A stretch of 64,000 bases of DNA from Shimia sediminis (GCF_003990645.1 NZ_RYZK01000010.1:62001-126000); one strand, 5' to 3'. Shown: positions 1 to 8,215, counted from the first letter of the stretch. Notes: a model not told the origin generated them from the sequence alone. Translations and numbers: made by a program.

Positions 1-249
1 TTCACGGGCAAGCGCGCCTATCTGATCGATCCGGCCTGCTACCATGGCCACAGCGAAGTCGACCTCGCCATGCTTTGCCTCTTTGGCATGCCGCCCGAGG
101 CCTTTTGGTCGGGCTATGGCGTCACCGATCCGGGGCTTGACGCGCGCCGCCCCCTCTATCAGCTCTGGCCCGCACTCGTGCACCTGCGCCTCTTTGGGGA
201 CAGCTACCGGGCAATGGTGGATACCCGCCTTGCAGCCCTTGGAGTATGA
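1..249 (+). CDS. Fructosamine kinase family protein, C-terminal fragment
   Basis: The first reading frame is open from base 1 and ends at TGA 247-249, so only the last 82 residues are in the window. They contain YLIDPACYHGHSEVDLAML and a C-terminal RRPLYQLWPALVHLRLFG stretch. I recognise these as the end of the fructosamine-3-kinase family, which phosphorylates sugar-lysine adducts in the cytoplasm so that they break down. The aspartate of LIDPACY corresponds to the metal-binding Asp of the kinase-like fold. The catalytic loop lies upstream of the window. The gene converges on efp, with a terminator between them. Confidence 0.75.
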   Translation, partial: FTGKRAYLIDPACYHGHSEVDLAMLCLFGMPPEAFWSGYGVTDPGLDARRPLYQLWPALVHLRLFGDSYRAMVDTRLAALGV

Positions 250-280
250 GTTCTTCTTACTGGATTCAGAGACCCAAACG

Positions 281-305
281 AAAAAGGCCCGCCACACGGC
301 AGGCC
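281..305 (-). terminator. Rho-independent terminator of efp
   Basis: Read on the minus strand, an 8-bp GC-rich stem (arms 298-305 and 286-293, one G-T pair, 4-nt loop) is followed at once by five T. It lies 25 bases past the efp stop codon. On the plus strand it has no T run, so it probably serves efp rather than the fructosamine kinase gene. Confidence 0.8.
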
Positions 306-329
306 CCTAGGGATCTTTTGTAGGATCGC

Positions 330-893
330 TTATGCGCGTTCGGCATATTCCATGGTTTCGGTGTTGACGATGATATCCTCGTCCTGACCTACAAAAGGCG
401 GCACCATCACGCGCACGCCATTGTCCAGAAGCGCGGGCTTGAACGAATTCGCGGCGGTCTGACCTTTGACCACGGGCTCGGTCTCGACGATCTTGCAGGT
501 GACTTTCTGTGGCACGGTCGCGTTCAGCGCCTCTTCTTCGTAGAACTCCACGACGATGGTCATGCCGTCCTGCAGGAAGGGGCGGCGGTCACCCAGGAGA
601 TCGGCAGGAAGCTGGATCTGTTCGTAGGTCTCGGTGTCCATGAAAATCAGCATGCCGTCATCTTCGTAGAGGAACTGCTGATCCTTCTGCTCAAGGCGCA
701 CACGCTCGACCTTGTCGGCGCTGCGAAAGCGCTCGTTCAGTTTCGAGCCGTTGCGCAGGTTGCGCATTTCGACCTGGGCAAAGGCGCCGCCCTTGCCGGG
801 CTTGACGTGGTCGACTTTGACCGCAGCCCAGAGGCCGTCGTTATGTTCCAGCACGTTGCCGGGGCGAATTTCGTTTCCGTTGATCTTGGGCAT
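330..893 (-). CDS. efp: Elongation factor P
   Basis: EF-P binds ribosomes stalled on polyproline stretches and promotes peptide bond formation. The ATG at 893 gives 187 residues, the usual family length, beginning [17 protein letters not shown]. The open frame continues upstream to 1007, but that extension is not EF-P-like. The tip of domain I reads VKPGKGGAF and places a lysine at residue 34, the position modified in many bacteria. Two OB-type domains follow, ending in [12 protein letters not shown]. The gene is divergent from the small gene at 1111 and has its own terminator downstream. Confidence 0.97.
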   Translation of the reverse strand: MPKINGNEIRPGNVLEHNDGLWAAVKVDHVKPGKGGAFAQVEMRNLRNGSKLNERFRSADKVERVRLEQKDQQFLYEDDGMLIFMDTETYEQIQLPADLLGDRRPFLQDGMTIVVEFYEEEALNATVPQKVTCKIVETEPVVKGQTAANSFKPALLDNGVRVMVPPFVGQDEDIIVNTETMEYAERA

Positions 894-981
894 GTGACAA
901 AACCATGAATGCAAGGTTGATATGAAGCTGCTCAACCCTATATCTGGCGGACTGGCAGGTGACAAGGTGGCCAATCTCGTG

Positions 982-1025
982 CTGCACGTGCAGAAAGCCA
1001 TGCGCATTTCGCATAGATGCTATGC
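982..1025. promoter_or_regulatory. Two palindromes between efp and the divergent small gene
   Basis: CTGCACGTGCAG at 982-993 is a perfect 12-bp palindrome. GCATAGATGCTATGC at 1011-1025 has 6-bp arms around ATG. Both lie in the 217-bp divergent promoter region. That they are operators is inference; no regulator is identified. Confidence 0.35.
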
Positions 1026-1110
1026 ATTTACGCCCTATCCGAATCACAAAATAGGCGTCATAAGGGGCGCCACGCCGAAAACGCAAGAGCAATAATACAA
1101 GGACGACGAG

Positions 1111-1431
1111 ATGCGAGATTTCGTTGATGGAACGGCTTTTAACAATGAACAGGGCAACCGCGCGCGCAAACTGTTTGCCGCCGTGGTCCTGGCCGCTCTG
1201 GATGACGCCATTGCCGACGACAAGAAGTACGGCAACGGTCCTGAACAAATCGCCCGCTGGGCACGGTCGCGCGATGGCCGCGAAGTGCTGAGCTGTGCCG
1301 GAATCGACCCCAACGAACGCGTTGTTTCGGGTCTGATGGAATTTGTCGGCAAAGGTGTCCGCACCTCGGTCGCGCTGTCGCGCGAAGAGAGCGAACGTCG
1401 CAACGCCGCGCAGCAGGCCGAAGCCGCCTGA
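1111..1431 (+). CDS. Small conserved protein of unknown function (possibly DUF6280)
   Basis: 106 residues starting MRDFVDGTAF with a GACGACGAG Shine-Dalgarno-like stretch just upstream. The protein is charged and probably all-helical, with an alanine-rich helix (AAVVLAALDDAIADDKK) and an ARSRDGREVLSCAGIDP segment. There is no signal peptide or membrane segment. I believe it belongs to a short family largely confined to Rhodobacterales; the DUF number is from memory. I know no function. It is divergent from efp and ends at a strong bidirectional terminator. Confidence 0.8.
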   Translation: MRDFVDGTAFNNEQGNRARKLFAAVVLAALDDAIADDKKYGNGPEQIARWARSRDGREVLSCAGIDPNERVVSGLMEFVGKGVRTSVALSREESERRNAAQQAEAA

Positions 1432-1460
1432 TTTTCGGCCAACGCCGAACTGCAAAAAAC

Positions 1461-1486
1461 AAAAGCGTGCCGGCTGGCACGCTTTT
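1461..1486. terminator. Bidirectional terminator between convergent genes
   Basis: AAAAGCGTGCC, loop GGCT, GGCACGCTTTTT: an 11-bp stem with an A run on one side and a T run on the other. It can stop both the small gene at 1111 and the acidic-protein gene that ends at 1528. Confidence 0.85.
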
Positions 1487-1527
1487 TCTTTTGCGGTTTC
1501 GTTATGACGTTAGGTCAAGTGGTCGGA

Positions 1528-2637
1528 TCACTCCAGGTCGTGCGCGGCAAGTGCTCGGTGAATCTCGCGGCGTACCAGTTTGCGCACGTTGCGCGTGATG
1601 CGTTCGCCCAAGGCACCTTGGAGTTCCTGACGCACGATGTCGCTGACAAGTTCGCGCAGCATCGTTTCGTCCAGCATGACCGTATCATCGCTGTCAAAGT
1701 CTTCGAGCTCGGGCGCGATGGATTCTTCCACGACCTCTTCGACATAAGCTGACGCCTCGGCCTCGATCTGGCTGGCCATCATCTCGATAGGGTCCAAGGC
1801 CTGCTCTTCGAAGTCGGGATCAGCGTCAGGCTCTGTCTCAGAGGCATCCACAATCTCCGCGTCGTCTGCGATATCTTCAGCCTCGGGCATTTCCACGGCC
1901 CGGGACCGCAGGAAGGCGGGCATTTCGAACCCGTCCGCTACCGGCGCTTCGACTTCGACGTCTTCCGCAAAGCTGGCCTCGTCCAGATCAGCCACTTCGT
2001 TTTGCATGTCCACGGGGGACTCAGCGGTATCAATCCAGCTCAACCCGCGCACGTCCGTGCCAGCGTAGTCGTTGTCACCGGGGCTGTCCGGCTCAAGCAC
2101 ATCTGACGAATCGTCGGGGTTCAGGTTCTCCCAGCGCACGATGCGCGATTCCATCGCTTGGGCATCAGACAGGGCGATACCTTCGTCCGGATCGTACTCG
2201 GGCGAAAGGTCAAGGTCCTGTTCCAGAGCGCGAGCACCTTCAACCGCATCCAGCGCAGCGACGTCTTCCTCATCCAGGTATTCGTCATTCCCGGCATTAA
2301 TGGGGTGCAGCAGCAATTCCGGGCCATCCGCCTCAGAATCTCCCAGTGCAGGAGCCGTGCCTGACATCTCTTCAAAAGCCTCATCCGCGTCCGCAGTGGA
2401 TGAGGTGTCAGCAGGTTCTGGAATGCGCTGTGCCGGGGTCAATACAAGGCGGTCCAGCGAGGCGTCGCGCCCGGCAAGCTCAGCCTGCTGGGCCGGAGCC
2501 ACAATCGGAGCCGCCACGTTAGGCAGGTCCGCACGCTGGTTCCGCATCGCACCCGACGGGCGTCCGCCTTCGGACACCAGCCGACGAATCGACGTCAGAA
2601 CATCTTCGATTTCCACATTTGCTACGGGGTCAGACAT
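1528..2637 (-). CDS. PopZ-like acidic polar-organising protein (DUF2497-like)
   Basis: 369 residues. The N terminus has IEDVLTSIRRLVSE at residues 10-23, which matches in pattern the MEEILASIRRIISED start of Caulobacter PopZ. About 280 residues of acidic, low-complexity, probably disordered sequence follow. The last 40 residues form a helical block (LRELVSDIVRQELQGALGE, then RNVRKLVRREIHRAL) like the PopZ oligomerisation region. In Caulobacter, PopZ forms a pole matrix that tethers the ParB-origin complex. The architecture is what I see; orthology is inference, since this protein is twice as long as PopZ. It lies downstream of tolC and the PIMT-family gene on the same strand. Confidence 0.7.
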   Translation of the reverse strand: MSDPVANVEIEDVLTSIRRLVSEGGRPSGAMRNQRADLPNVAAPIVAPAQQAELAGRDASLDRLVLTPAQRIPEPADTSSTADADEAFEEMSGTAPALGDSEADGPELLLHPINAGNDEYLDEEDVAALDAVEGARALEQDLDLSPEYDPDEGIALSDAQAMESRIVRWENLNPDDSSDVLEPDSPGDNDYAGTDVRGLSWIDTAESPVDMQNEVADLDEASFAEDVEVEAPVADGFEMPAFLRSRAVEMPEAEDIADDAEIVDASETEPDADPDFEEQALDPIEMMASQIEAEASAYVEEVVEESIAPELEDFDSDDTVMLDETMLRELVSDIVRQELQGALGERITRNVRKLVRREIHRALAAHDLE

Positions 2638-2710
2638 ACCAAAACACTACTCGAGCCTCCGGCAGAGTCTACCCGTTCAGGCATTTTCGCACAACAGATA
2701 GGGAAAATTG

Positions 2711-4120
2711 TCACTCTTTGCCGAGTGCGCGCAAAACCTTGTCCAGTTGCTTGCCCCGTTCGCTGCGTACGGCAGGCGCGTCCTTGACCAGCTCGTAGTA
2801 GGCCTCGGGATCATAGCGCTCGACGTTGAGATTCAGGTGTTCCGTGGTCAAAAGTCCCATCGAAGACAGCAATGCAAATGTCGCCGTAATCTGGTTTGTC
2901 TGCGCTGTGATGCGCGACGCTTCGGCGTCCAGCAATTGCTGCTCTGAAATCAGAACATCCAACGTGGTTCGCGCACCGAGCTTGGATTCTTCGCGAATGC
3001 CCTCAAACGCGATTCGGGCCGCTTCGACCTGACGTGCGGTGGCAGACAGCTGCGCCTTGGCCGAGATCAGAGACGCCCAGGCATTGCCCGCGTTCTGCCG
3101 CGTTGTGTGACGTACCACATGCAGGTTGCCCCGTTCAGCATCGCGCAGAGCCATGGCTTGACGTACCAAAGATGACAGCGCGCCACCCTGATAGATCGGC
3201 CCACCAAGGGTCAATCCAACAGTTCCGACGCGGGTGTAGTCGGTGTCCTCAAAGTCTTCTTCGATCGAAATGGAGCTGTCAAAGGTGACACGCGGCCCCA
3301 TGGCCGCTTCTGCCGCGTCAACCTGGTACTCGGCAGCCGAAATCGACAACTGCGATTGCAACATGCTGGGGTGGCTGCGAATGGCGACCGACTTGGCCTG
3401 CTCCATTGTGGCCGGAACCTGTGGCAGGTTGCGTGGCGACACCAGAACGCCGGGGCGATGGCCAATGGCCGCCGAATAGAATTCTTGCGATTGCATCAGG
3501 TCGCCCTGTGCCGCAGCAAGCTGCGCGCGCCCACCAGCCAGGCTCGACTCGGCCTGGGCCACGTCCGTACGCGTCACTTCACCAACCTCAAACCGGTCTT
3601 GTGCGGCCTGAAGTTCGCGCTGTACCAGTTTCAGGTTGTTTTGGCGCAGCTCCACGATCTGTGTGTCGCGGATCACCGACATATAGGCCGTCACCGCGTC
3701 CAACAGCACGCGTTGCTCAACATTGATCAGCGCCTGACGAGTGGCCAGCACTGTTTCCTTTGCCGCCTCGAGCGAGGCACGCGTGGCGCCGTTGTCGTAA
3801 ATCAGGATTTGCAGCGAAAGACCGATGCTGGGGTGAAAGGCATCCAGCTCTTGACCAATGGAACTGACCTGCGCCGTTCCCGTAGTGTATTCGATCGACC
3901 CAAACCAGTTGATGATTGGCTGCAGCCGGGCATAGGTCTGGGCAACGTTTTCATCCGCCGACCGCAAAAGGGCCCGGTTCTGTTGCAGAAGACCGCTGTG
4001 GCTGTAGGCGCTGGCCATAGCGTCGGCAAGCGTTTCAGAGACCGCTGCCACGGGTGCAACAACAGCCATCGCCAACGCCACGGACCCGGCCCGTATTGAG
4101 TTCAGAAAAGTCCGCCCCAT
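2711..4120 (-). CDS. tolC: TolC family outer membrane efflux channel
   Basis: 469 residues with a signal peptide (about 1-29, ending APVAAVS). Two TolC-type repeats of long amphipathic helices follow, including RFEVGEVTRTDVAQAESSLA in the first and EESKLGARTTLDVLISEQQ in the second. These are the typical GxxTxxDV positions of the outer membrane efflux family. The trimer forms a channel used by type I secretion and RND pumps. It lies between the PIMT-family gene and the PopZ-like gene. It is a candidate partner for the RND pump at 15.8-20 kb, which brings no channel of its own. Confidence 0.93.
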   Translation of the reverse strand: MGRTFLNSIRAGSVALAMAVVAPVAAVSETLADAMASAYSHSGLLQQNRALLRSADENVAQTYARLQPIINWFGSIEYTTGTAQVSSIGQELDAFHPSIGLSLQILIYDNGATRASLEAAKETVLATRQALINVEQRVLLDAVTAYMSVIRDTQIVELRQNNLKLVQRELQAAQDRFEVGEVTRTDVAQAESSLAGGRAQLAAAQGDLMQSQEFYSAAIGHRPGVLVSPRNLPQVPATMEQAKSVAIRSHPSMLQSQLSISAAEYQVDAAEAAMGPRVTFDSSISIEEDFEDTDYTRVGTVGLTLGGPIYQGGALSSLVRQAMALRDAERGNLHVVRHTTRQNAGNAWASLISAKAQLSATARQVEAARIAFEGIREESKLGARTTLDVLISEQQLLDAEASRITAQTNQITATFALLSSMGLLTTEHLNLNVERYDPEAYYELVKDAPAVRSERGKQLDKVLRALGKE

Positions 4121-4168
4121 GGTGCCCCCTTCAGGAAACGCGCGCCTCGCAAATCGGGCGCGGGTAAT

Positions 4169-4822
4169 TCACAATGTAAATGCGCTGTGCTTTTCAAAGC
4201 CCGGCAGAACCGGTGCGCTTGCATTAAAGGCAAACCGCCAATTCAATTCGCCGTTCAGCAAATAGCCGATCCGAACAGTGCCAAGCGCGCCGTCTTGTTC
4301 AAGAGATACGATTCGACCGCCCTCTTTCAACTGTGCCGTCAGGGAATCAGGTAAGATTTCCACCGCCCCTTGCAGAACAATCACATCATAGGGCCCATGA
4401 TCAGCCGCCCCCTCGGTCAGGGGGCCTTCGTGCATGATCACGTTGTCGACGCCGTGCTCGGCCAGGGTGGTCTGTGCGTCTTCGACGCGAGCAGCGTCAT
4501 CTTCAACCGCCACAACGGCCTCGGCCATGCGGGCGATTACGGCGGAAGAATAGCCAAGCCCAGCACCGATATCGAGCACCAGCTCGTCGTTTTGGATATC
4601 GGCGGCATCCAGCATCTTGGCCAGAACCCTTGGGTCCAGCACCACGCGGCCTGCATCCAGAGACACATGTTCGCCAATATACGCGGCATCACGCTTGTCA
4701 CGCGGAACAAAGGCTTCGCGCGGGATGGAGAGCATGGCTTCGATCACGGTGAACTTGGTGACATCCGAGGGACGCACCTGGGTGTCGACCATTGTGGTGC
4801 GGAGGGCGGTGTAGTCGGTCAT
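4169..4822 (-). CDS. Protein-L-isoaspartate O-methyltransferase family protein
   Basis: The chosen ATG at 4822 gives 217 residues beginning MTDYTALRTTMVDTQVRPSDV. The frame is open to 4915, but this start fits the family best as I recall it. The SAM-binding glycine loop LDIGAGLGYSS is at residues 83-93. This class methylates isoaspartyl residues in damaged proteins. Alphaproteobacterial members next to tolC are divergent, and their real substrate is uncertain. It is transcribed toward tolC with a gap of about 48 bp, so co-transcription is likely. Confidence 0.85.
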   Translation of the reverse strand: MTDYTALRTTMVDTQVRPSDVTKFTVIEAMLSIPREAFVPRDKRDAAYIGEHVSLDAGRVVLDPRVLAKMLDAADIQNDELVLDIGAGLGYSSAVIARMAEAVVAVEDDAARVEDAQTTLAEHGVDNVIMHEGPLTEGAADHGPYDVIVLQGAVEILPDSLTAQLKEGGRIVSLEQDGALGTVRIGYLLNGELNWRFAFNASAPVLPGFEKHSAFTL

Positions 4823-4967
4823 AACTAAACTCATTCGTTCAGACTCGGGGTTGTGGACTGTCTTGCCACAGATGTCAGGGATCATCAACGGCCCGTGCAT
4901 TGATTTCCGTCGCATACCCTCTTGCAGCCCTGCGGCAGATCAGCTAAGCCCGCCTCACACCACGGAT

Positions 4968-5041
4968 GGCGAGTTGGCGGAGTGGTGACGCAGCGGATTG
5001 CAAATCCGTGTACACCGGTTCGATTCCGGTACTCGCCTCCA
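4968..5041 (+). tRNA. tRNA-Cys (anticodon GCA), with encoded CCA
   Basis: The acceptor stem pairs GGCGAGT (4968-4974) with ACTCGCC (5031-5037). The anticodon arm GGATT-GCA-AATCC carries GCA, the T arm is CCGGTTCGATTCCGG, and the discriminator is U73 as expected for tRNA-Cys. CCA is encoded at 5039-5041. The 3' part, 4995-5041, is duplicated exactly at 24959-25005, so this gene is the integration site of the island. Confidence 0.97.
4995..5041 (+). repeat. Island attachment repeat, left copy (within tRNA-Cys)
   Basis: 47 bp running from the anticodon stem to the CCA end of tRNA-Cys. It is identical to 24959-25005. The flanking bases differ on both sides (C versus T before it, A versus C after it), so these are the true ends of the repeat. 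Confidence 0.93.
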
Positions 5042-5109
5042 ATAAAATCAATGACTTGCGTCATTCCCTCTCTCCTTCACTGCCATTTTTGAAACAACCG
5101 TTGAAACTT

Positions 5110-6141
5110 TCACGTTTCGGTCTTGTTTCGTTCCATTTGATTTCTTGCCTCTTGAGCCCGCTTTGCGAGCTCTCTTTGCCGGATCGGTCCACCGTACTTT
5201 TTCAGCATCTCAACGCCTGAGTGACCGGTGACGGCTTTGACCATCTCGTCATCACATCCAGCCAGATACAGCTCAATCGTCGCATTTTTTCTGAGCCCGT
5301 GCGTTTTGTAGTAGCTCGCCTTCTCGTGCTTCATCTTCTTTTTGATGGCACGCATTTCCTCCGCAACGATCCGGTAGCTCACCGGTCGACCCTTGGCGTC
5401 GGTCACAACGGTGCCGTCCGTTCGTGCGAGCCCGTCGAGATGGGTTTTCAGGCGGTCTGTAAGCGGGATCCACAGCGGCTTGTCGGTCTTACCCTGCGTG
5501 AAATCGAAACCTTCATCGGAAAAGTGCGCCCACTTCATCTTCACGACATCGCCGATCCGCTGGCCAGTTCCAACGCAAAGTTCATAGACCAGCCGAGCAC
5601 GCTTTGAAGCCAGCGCTTCGAACTCGGCACGAACGTCATCGGGTCAAGGTTCCCAGCCATCGCTTTGCTGCTTGAAGAGTGGAATGCCCTTCGCTGGATT
5701 GCCGTGCTCTTTCTTGATGAAGCCGATCAACCGGGCGTGATTCATCAGGACGACCATGACCAGGACAAGATAGTTGGCTTGCCGCCAATGATCCGCATTG
5801 GCGCGATGCAATTCATAAATGTGATGGGTTTCGATCCTGGCCGGGTCCTTCTCGGCCCAGATCTCACGAATATGGCTGATGTACCGCCGATAGTCGGATC
5901 TCGTCCGTGGCTTCAGCTTCTTGTAGGCGTCGCTCTCGTAATAACTCAGGATCAGCGCCCCAAAATTGCGTTTCACCGGCGCAGGCGCTGGTTTTCCTTT
6001 CAGCAGGCGATTGTAATGATCCCAAAATTCTGGCGTGCCCGCTTCCTCGTGCAACATGACCGAGATACCGCGCGAACGCCGGATGAACCGGAGATACCCT
6101 CGGTCATTGTAGACGTATTTGGGCAAGCTCTTGCGAGTCAT
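5110..6141 (-). pseudogene. int: Tyrosine recombinase (phage-type integrase), interrupted by one in-frame TGA
   Basis: The frame from ATG 6141 runs to TAA-side position 5110 without any shift, about 344 codons, but codon 166 is TGA (plus-strand 5644-5646). It reads GWEP-stop-PDDVRAEFEAL, where a tryptophan (TGG) would fit. The N-terminal part has the SAM-like core-binding domain. The C-terminal part keeps the full catalytic set: Arg195 (GTGQRIG), His281-x-x-Arg284 (THGLR), His307 (TGHSG) and Tyr316 (KKYGG). The damage is a single base change in an otherwise intact enzyme, so a sequencing error or recent loss are both possible. Confidence 0.88.
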
Positions 6142-6329
6142 TCGCCCATTCTCAGGTCACTGTTGAGAAAGTCGTCTGCCGCCTCTGGCGCGACCATGTT
6201 GGCATCGACGATGACACTGCCATCAGGCTTGATCTCAAATTTTGCCCGCTGCCAACCTGCCTCCCGCGCCTCGCGGATGAAGGCGGAGGCTGCCTGTCTC
6301 GCCTTTGTTTGCACACTTGCTTTGGTCAT
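6138..6329 (-). CDS. Small protein coupled to the integrase, unknown function
   Basis: 63 residues, MTKASVQTKARQAASAFIRE onward, with a GAGAGGTG ribosome binding site 8-10 bases before ATG 6329. Its stop overlaps the integrase start (ATGA), so the two are translationally coupled. The helical, basic N-terminal half and the KPDGSVIVDANM strand segment would suit a small DNA-binding or directionality factor. I recognise no domain, and the excisionase role is only inference from position. Confidence 0.65.
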   Translation of the reverse strand: MTKASVQTKARQAASAFIREAREAGWQRAKFEIKPDGSVIVDANMVAPEAADDFLNSDLRMGE

Positions 6330-6352
6330 CTGATCGACACCTCTCTAGATCG

Positions 6353-6547
6353 TTAACAACGCACACTATCACCCTGATCCATATTGATATTTCCAACTGA
6401 TCCGAGTGTGGACCGCCTGTCTTTCGCCGCGCGAATGGCGCGGATCACTTCTGAATTCTGGGAGTTTCCATTGCGATCTGACTCCGCTTTGATCCACTCT
6501 TTGAGCTCTTGCGGAAGCCGAAGCTGCATTGGTTTACGACTTTTCAT
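6353..6547 (-). CDS. Arc-type ribbon-helix-helix regulator
   Basis: 64 residues from ATG 6547, chosen because GGAGG lies 6 bases upstream; the open frame extends to 6571 without a site. The sequence KPMQLRLPQELKEWIKAESD then NSQNSEVIRAIRAAK shows the beta strand and two helices of the Arc/MetJ fold. It is divergent from a second protein of the same fold at 6632. The shared 84-bp spacer contains repeated TAGTGGC half-sites, so one or both probably autoregulate. Confidence 0.8.
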   Translation of the reverse strand: MKSRKPMQLRLPQELKEWIKAESDRNGNSQNSEVIRAIRAAKDRRSTLGSVGNINMDQGDSVRC

Positions 6548-6578
6548 GAAACGCCTCCAGGTTGAAACCACACCCCGT

Positions 6579-6632
6579 TAGTGGCACTTAGCCACTATTG
6601 CGTCAATTGCTTTTTATGGCACAGTGCCACTA
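6579..6632. promoter_or_regulatory. Operator cluster between divergent ribbon-helix-helix genes
   Basis: TAGTGGCACT at 6579-6588 and its exact complement AGTGCCACTA at 6623-6632 form 10-bp inverted arms. An inner GCCACTA (6591-6597) pairs with the first TAGTGGC across a 5-base spacer. TGGCAC-A-GTGCCA at 6617-6629 is a tight palindrome. The right-hand site covers the start codon of the plus-strand gene. Clustered half-sites are typical for ribbon-helix-helix repressors. Confidence 0.6.
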
Positions 6633-6946
6633 TGCCAGAACAAAGCTCTCAAAATCAGGATAAATTCATCGTGCGTCTGCCAGACGGCCTGCGCGATCGA
6701 ATACGCCTCGCGGCTGAGGCCAACCACCGCAGCATGAATGCTGAGGTCGTTGCCCTCCTCGAAGAAAACTACCCAGCTCCTGTGCCAGAAAAACTGGATG
6801 ACCCCGCCGCGAGGTTGCTCTTCTGGCTCGCCAAACGCATCCGTCGAAGAAACCCAAAGCCTGGGACGCCAAGGGACAAACAAGCCGCCCTGTATGAGCG
6901 CATTGCGGGCGATATCGCGGAACGCATGAAGGACATCGGCGAATAG
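6632..6946 (+). CDS. Arc family ribbon-helix-helix DNA-binding protein
   Basis: 104 residues from ATG 6632; the frame opens at 6581, but that extension overlaps the operators. DKFIVRLPDGLRDRIRLAAE followed by HRSMNAEVVALLEENY is a classic Arc-like core with the MNAEVV second helix. The C-terminal half, rich in Arg and Lys (RLLFWLAKRIRRRNP), is an extension of unknown role. Similar proteins are common regulators in phages and islands. Confidence 0.8.
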   Translation: MPEQSSQNQDKFIVRLPDGLRDRIRLAAEANHRSMNAEVVALLEENYPAPVPEKLDDPAARLLFWLAKRIRRRNPKPGTPRDKQAALYERIAGDIAERMKDIGE

Positions 6947-6948
6947 CC

Positions 6949-7590
6949 CTAATAGGCCACCCACTCATATCCGTGGTTACCTTCGTGATCTTCCCATTCA
7001 ACGCCAACCCCGCATCGCCAATTTGATGACGAACATCGCCGTGACGGCAGAACCCACTGCGGGGCAGCCGCTGGTGTAGTGCGTTGCCAGCCGAATTCGC
7101 CCTGCATGCCGTAGGTTCCCAGGCGCATGTTGTAACTCTCGGAACAATCATCGTCGCGCCCGCCTTTGCGGTGGCTGTAGTGCCGAACATCCCAGACGCG
7201 GATCGAGCGCACGAAATCGAATTCCAGACCGCTGATGTCAATATCGGCACCGTCTTCGACCACCTGTGCCAGAATCACTTGGCCAAGAGTCTGACCTGAT
7301 TGGATATTGGCTGCCCAGATTTCTGGGGCCGTGCTTTGCAATGGCGCGCGCTCAGAAACACCCATAGGACAACGCCAGATTTGCAACGGCGGCTCGATCG
7401 GCCAAGGCGTAATCCGCCTAATGAAAACCGCACGAGCATGGGCACATTCTGCTGAAGCTGGCCACCCGCCAGCCAGGCAAAGCAGAATGGCGCAATCAAC
7501 TTGGTAGGCTTTTGCTGCCTGCGGAGCCAAGCTAGAAACGACACTTATGGCGACCCCGCCAAGCAAATTTCGGATGGATTTGAGCCACAT
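6949..7590 (-). CDS. Secreted protein of unknown function found on mobile elements
   Basis: 213 residues with a likely signal peptide (residues 1-28, cleavage near PQAAKA). The mature start, YQVDCAILLCLAGGWPASAEC, and the block RRITPWPIEPPLQIWRCPM look strongly constrained. The C-terminal half holds several Cys and Trp residues. From memory, related proteins occur on rhodobacterial plasmids and islands, but I cannot assign a function. It converges on the ribbon-helix-helix gene, with stops 2 bases apart. Confidence 0.65.
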   Translation of the reverse strand: MWLKSIRNLLGGVAISVVSSLAPQAAKAYQVDCAILLCLAGGWPASAECAHARAVFIRRITPWPIEPPLQIWRCPMGVSERAPLQSTAPEIWAANIQSGQTLGQVILAQVVEDGADIDISGLEFDFVRSIRVWDVRHYSHRKGGRDDDCSESYNMRLGTYGMQGEFGWQRTTPAAAPQWVLPSRRCSSSNWRCGVGVEWEDHEGNHGYEWVAY

Positions 7591-7748
7591 ATCAATAAGC
7601 GCCTTTCGACTTCATTACTATAATATTGATGGTTGTTGCCCAACTTCGCCCCGCACACCATATGCGAGCAAGTGATTAGATCCACTCGCGCGCATTTTGT
7701 GGAATATATTCCGTAGCTCAATTCTTGTGATCTGGCCGAATACAGGCC

Positions 7749-7961
7749 ATGAAATTACGGGAACAAGTAGGGTTAAATATCCGGAATCTAATAAATTCCA
7801 GAGGGTCGAGCCAAGAACAATTAGCATTAGCTGCCGACCTGGATCGTAGCTACATCAGCGAGATCGAACTCGCGAAATTCTCAGCATCGATCGATGTTCT
7901 GGAGCGGATTGCCCATGCTCTCGACATCGCTCCCAAGGAATTGTTTAACGAGAGGGGCTAG
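7749..7961 (+). CDS. XRE family helix-turn-helix regulator
   Basis: 70 residues, essentially a single Cro/CI-type DNA-binding domain: LNIRNLINSRGSSQEQLALA, then DRSYISEIELAKFSASIDVL and IAHALDIAPKELF. The helix-turn-helix is at about residues 20-41. There is no sensor domain. The next frame starts at the stop codon (TAGTG), so a second coupled product is possible. It is divergent from the secreted protein gene, with 158 bp between them. Confidence 0.88.
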   Translation: MKLREQVGLNIRNLINSRGSSQEQLALAADLDRSYISEIELAKFSASIDVLERIAHALDIAPKELFNERG

Positions 7962-8164
7962 TGTTGCCCGAATTTGAGAGTGGTCGCACAACAGCCGAAG
8001 CCATCGGCCGCATTACGTGCATCAAAACAGGCGTCGAAATCGGCCTACTTTATCTGTGGGATAACGGCGACACGCAGGCCGCGTTGCACGATGACGGCCA
8101 GCTTCGATCGACAATCTGCCCAGAGCAACAGGCAGGACCGGACCTTGGTGTAAATCGCGGCTAA
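7961..8164 (+). CDS. Possible short protein coupled to the XRE regulator
   Basis: 67 residues from GTG 7961, overlapping the XRE stop by one base. The middle, EAIGRITCIKTGVEIGLLYLWDNGDTQ cut here at natural composition, looks protein-like, while the last 25 residues do not. This may be a truncated remnant of a longer coupled gene. No family recognised. Confidence 0.4.
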   Translation: MLPEFESGRTTAEAIGRITCIKTGVEIGLLYLWDNGDTQAALHDDGQLRSTICPEQQAGPDLGVNRG

Positions 8165-8215
8165 GAGCCGGAATGAGCCCAATTTACCGAGTGGGCAGTT
8201 GCAGCAATTTGCAGC

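Noticed and set aside
4966-5220. 84-codon plus-strand frame starting MASWRSGDAADCK
   Set aside because: It is a read-through of tRNA-Cys itself.
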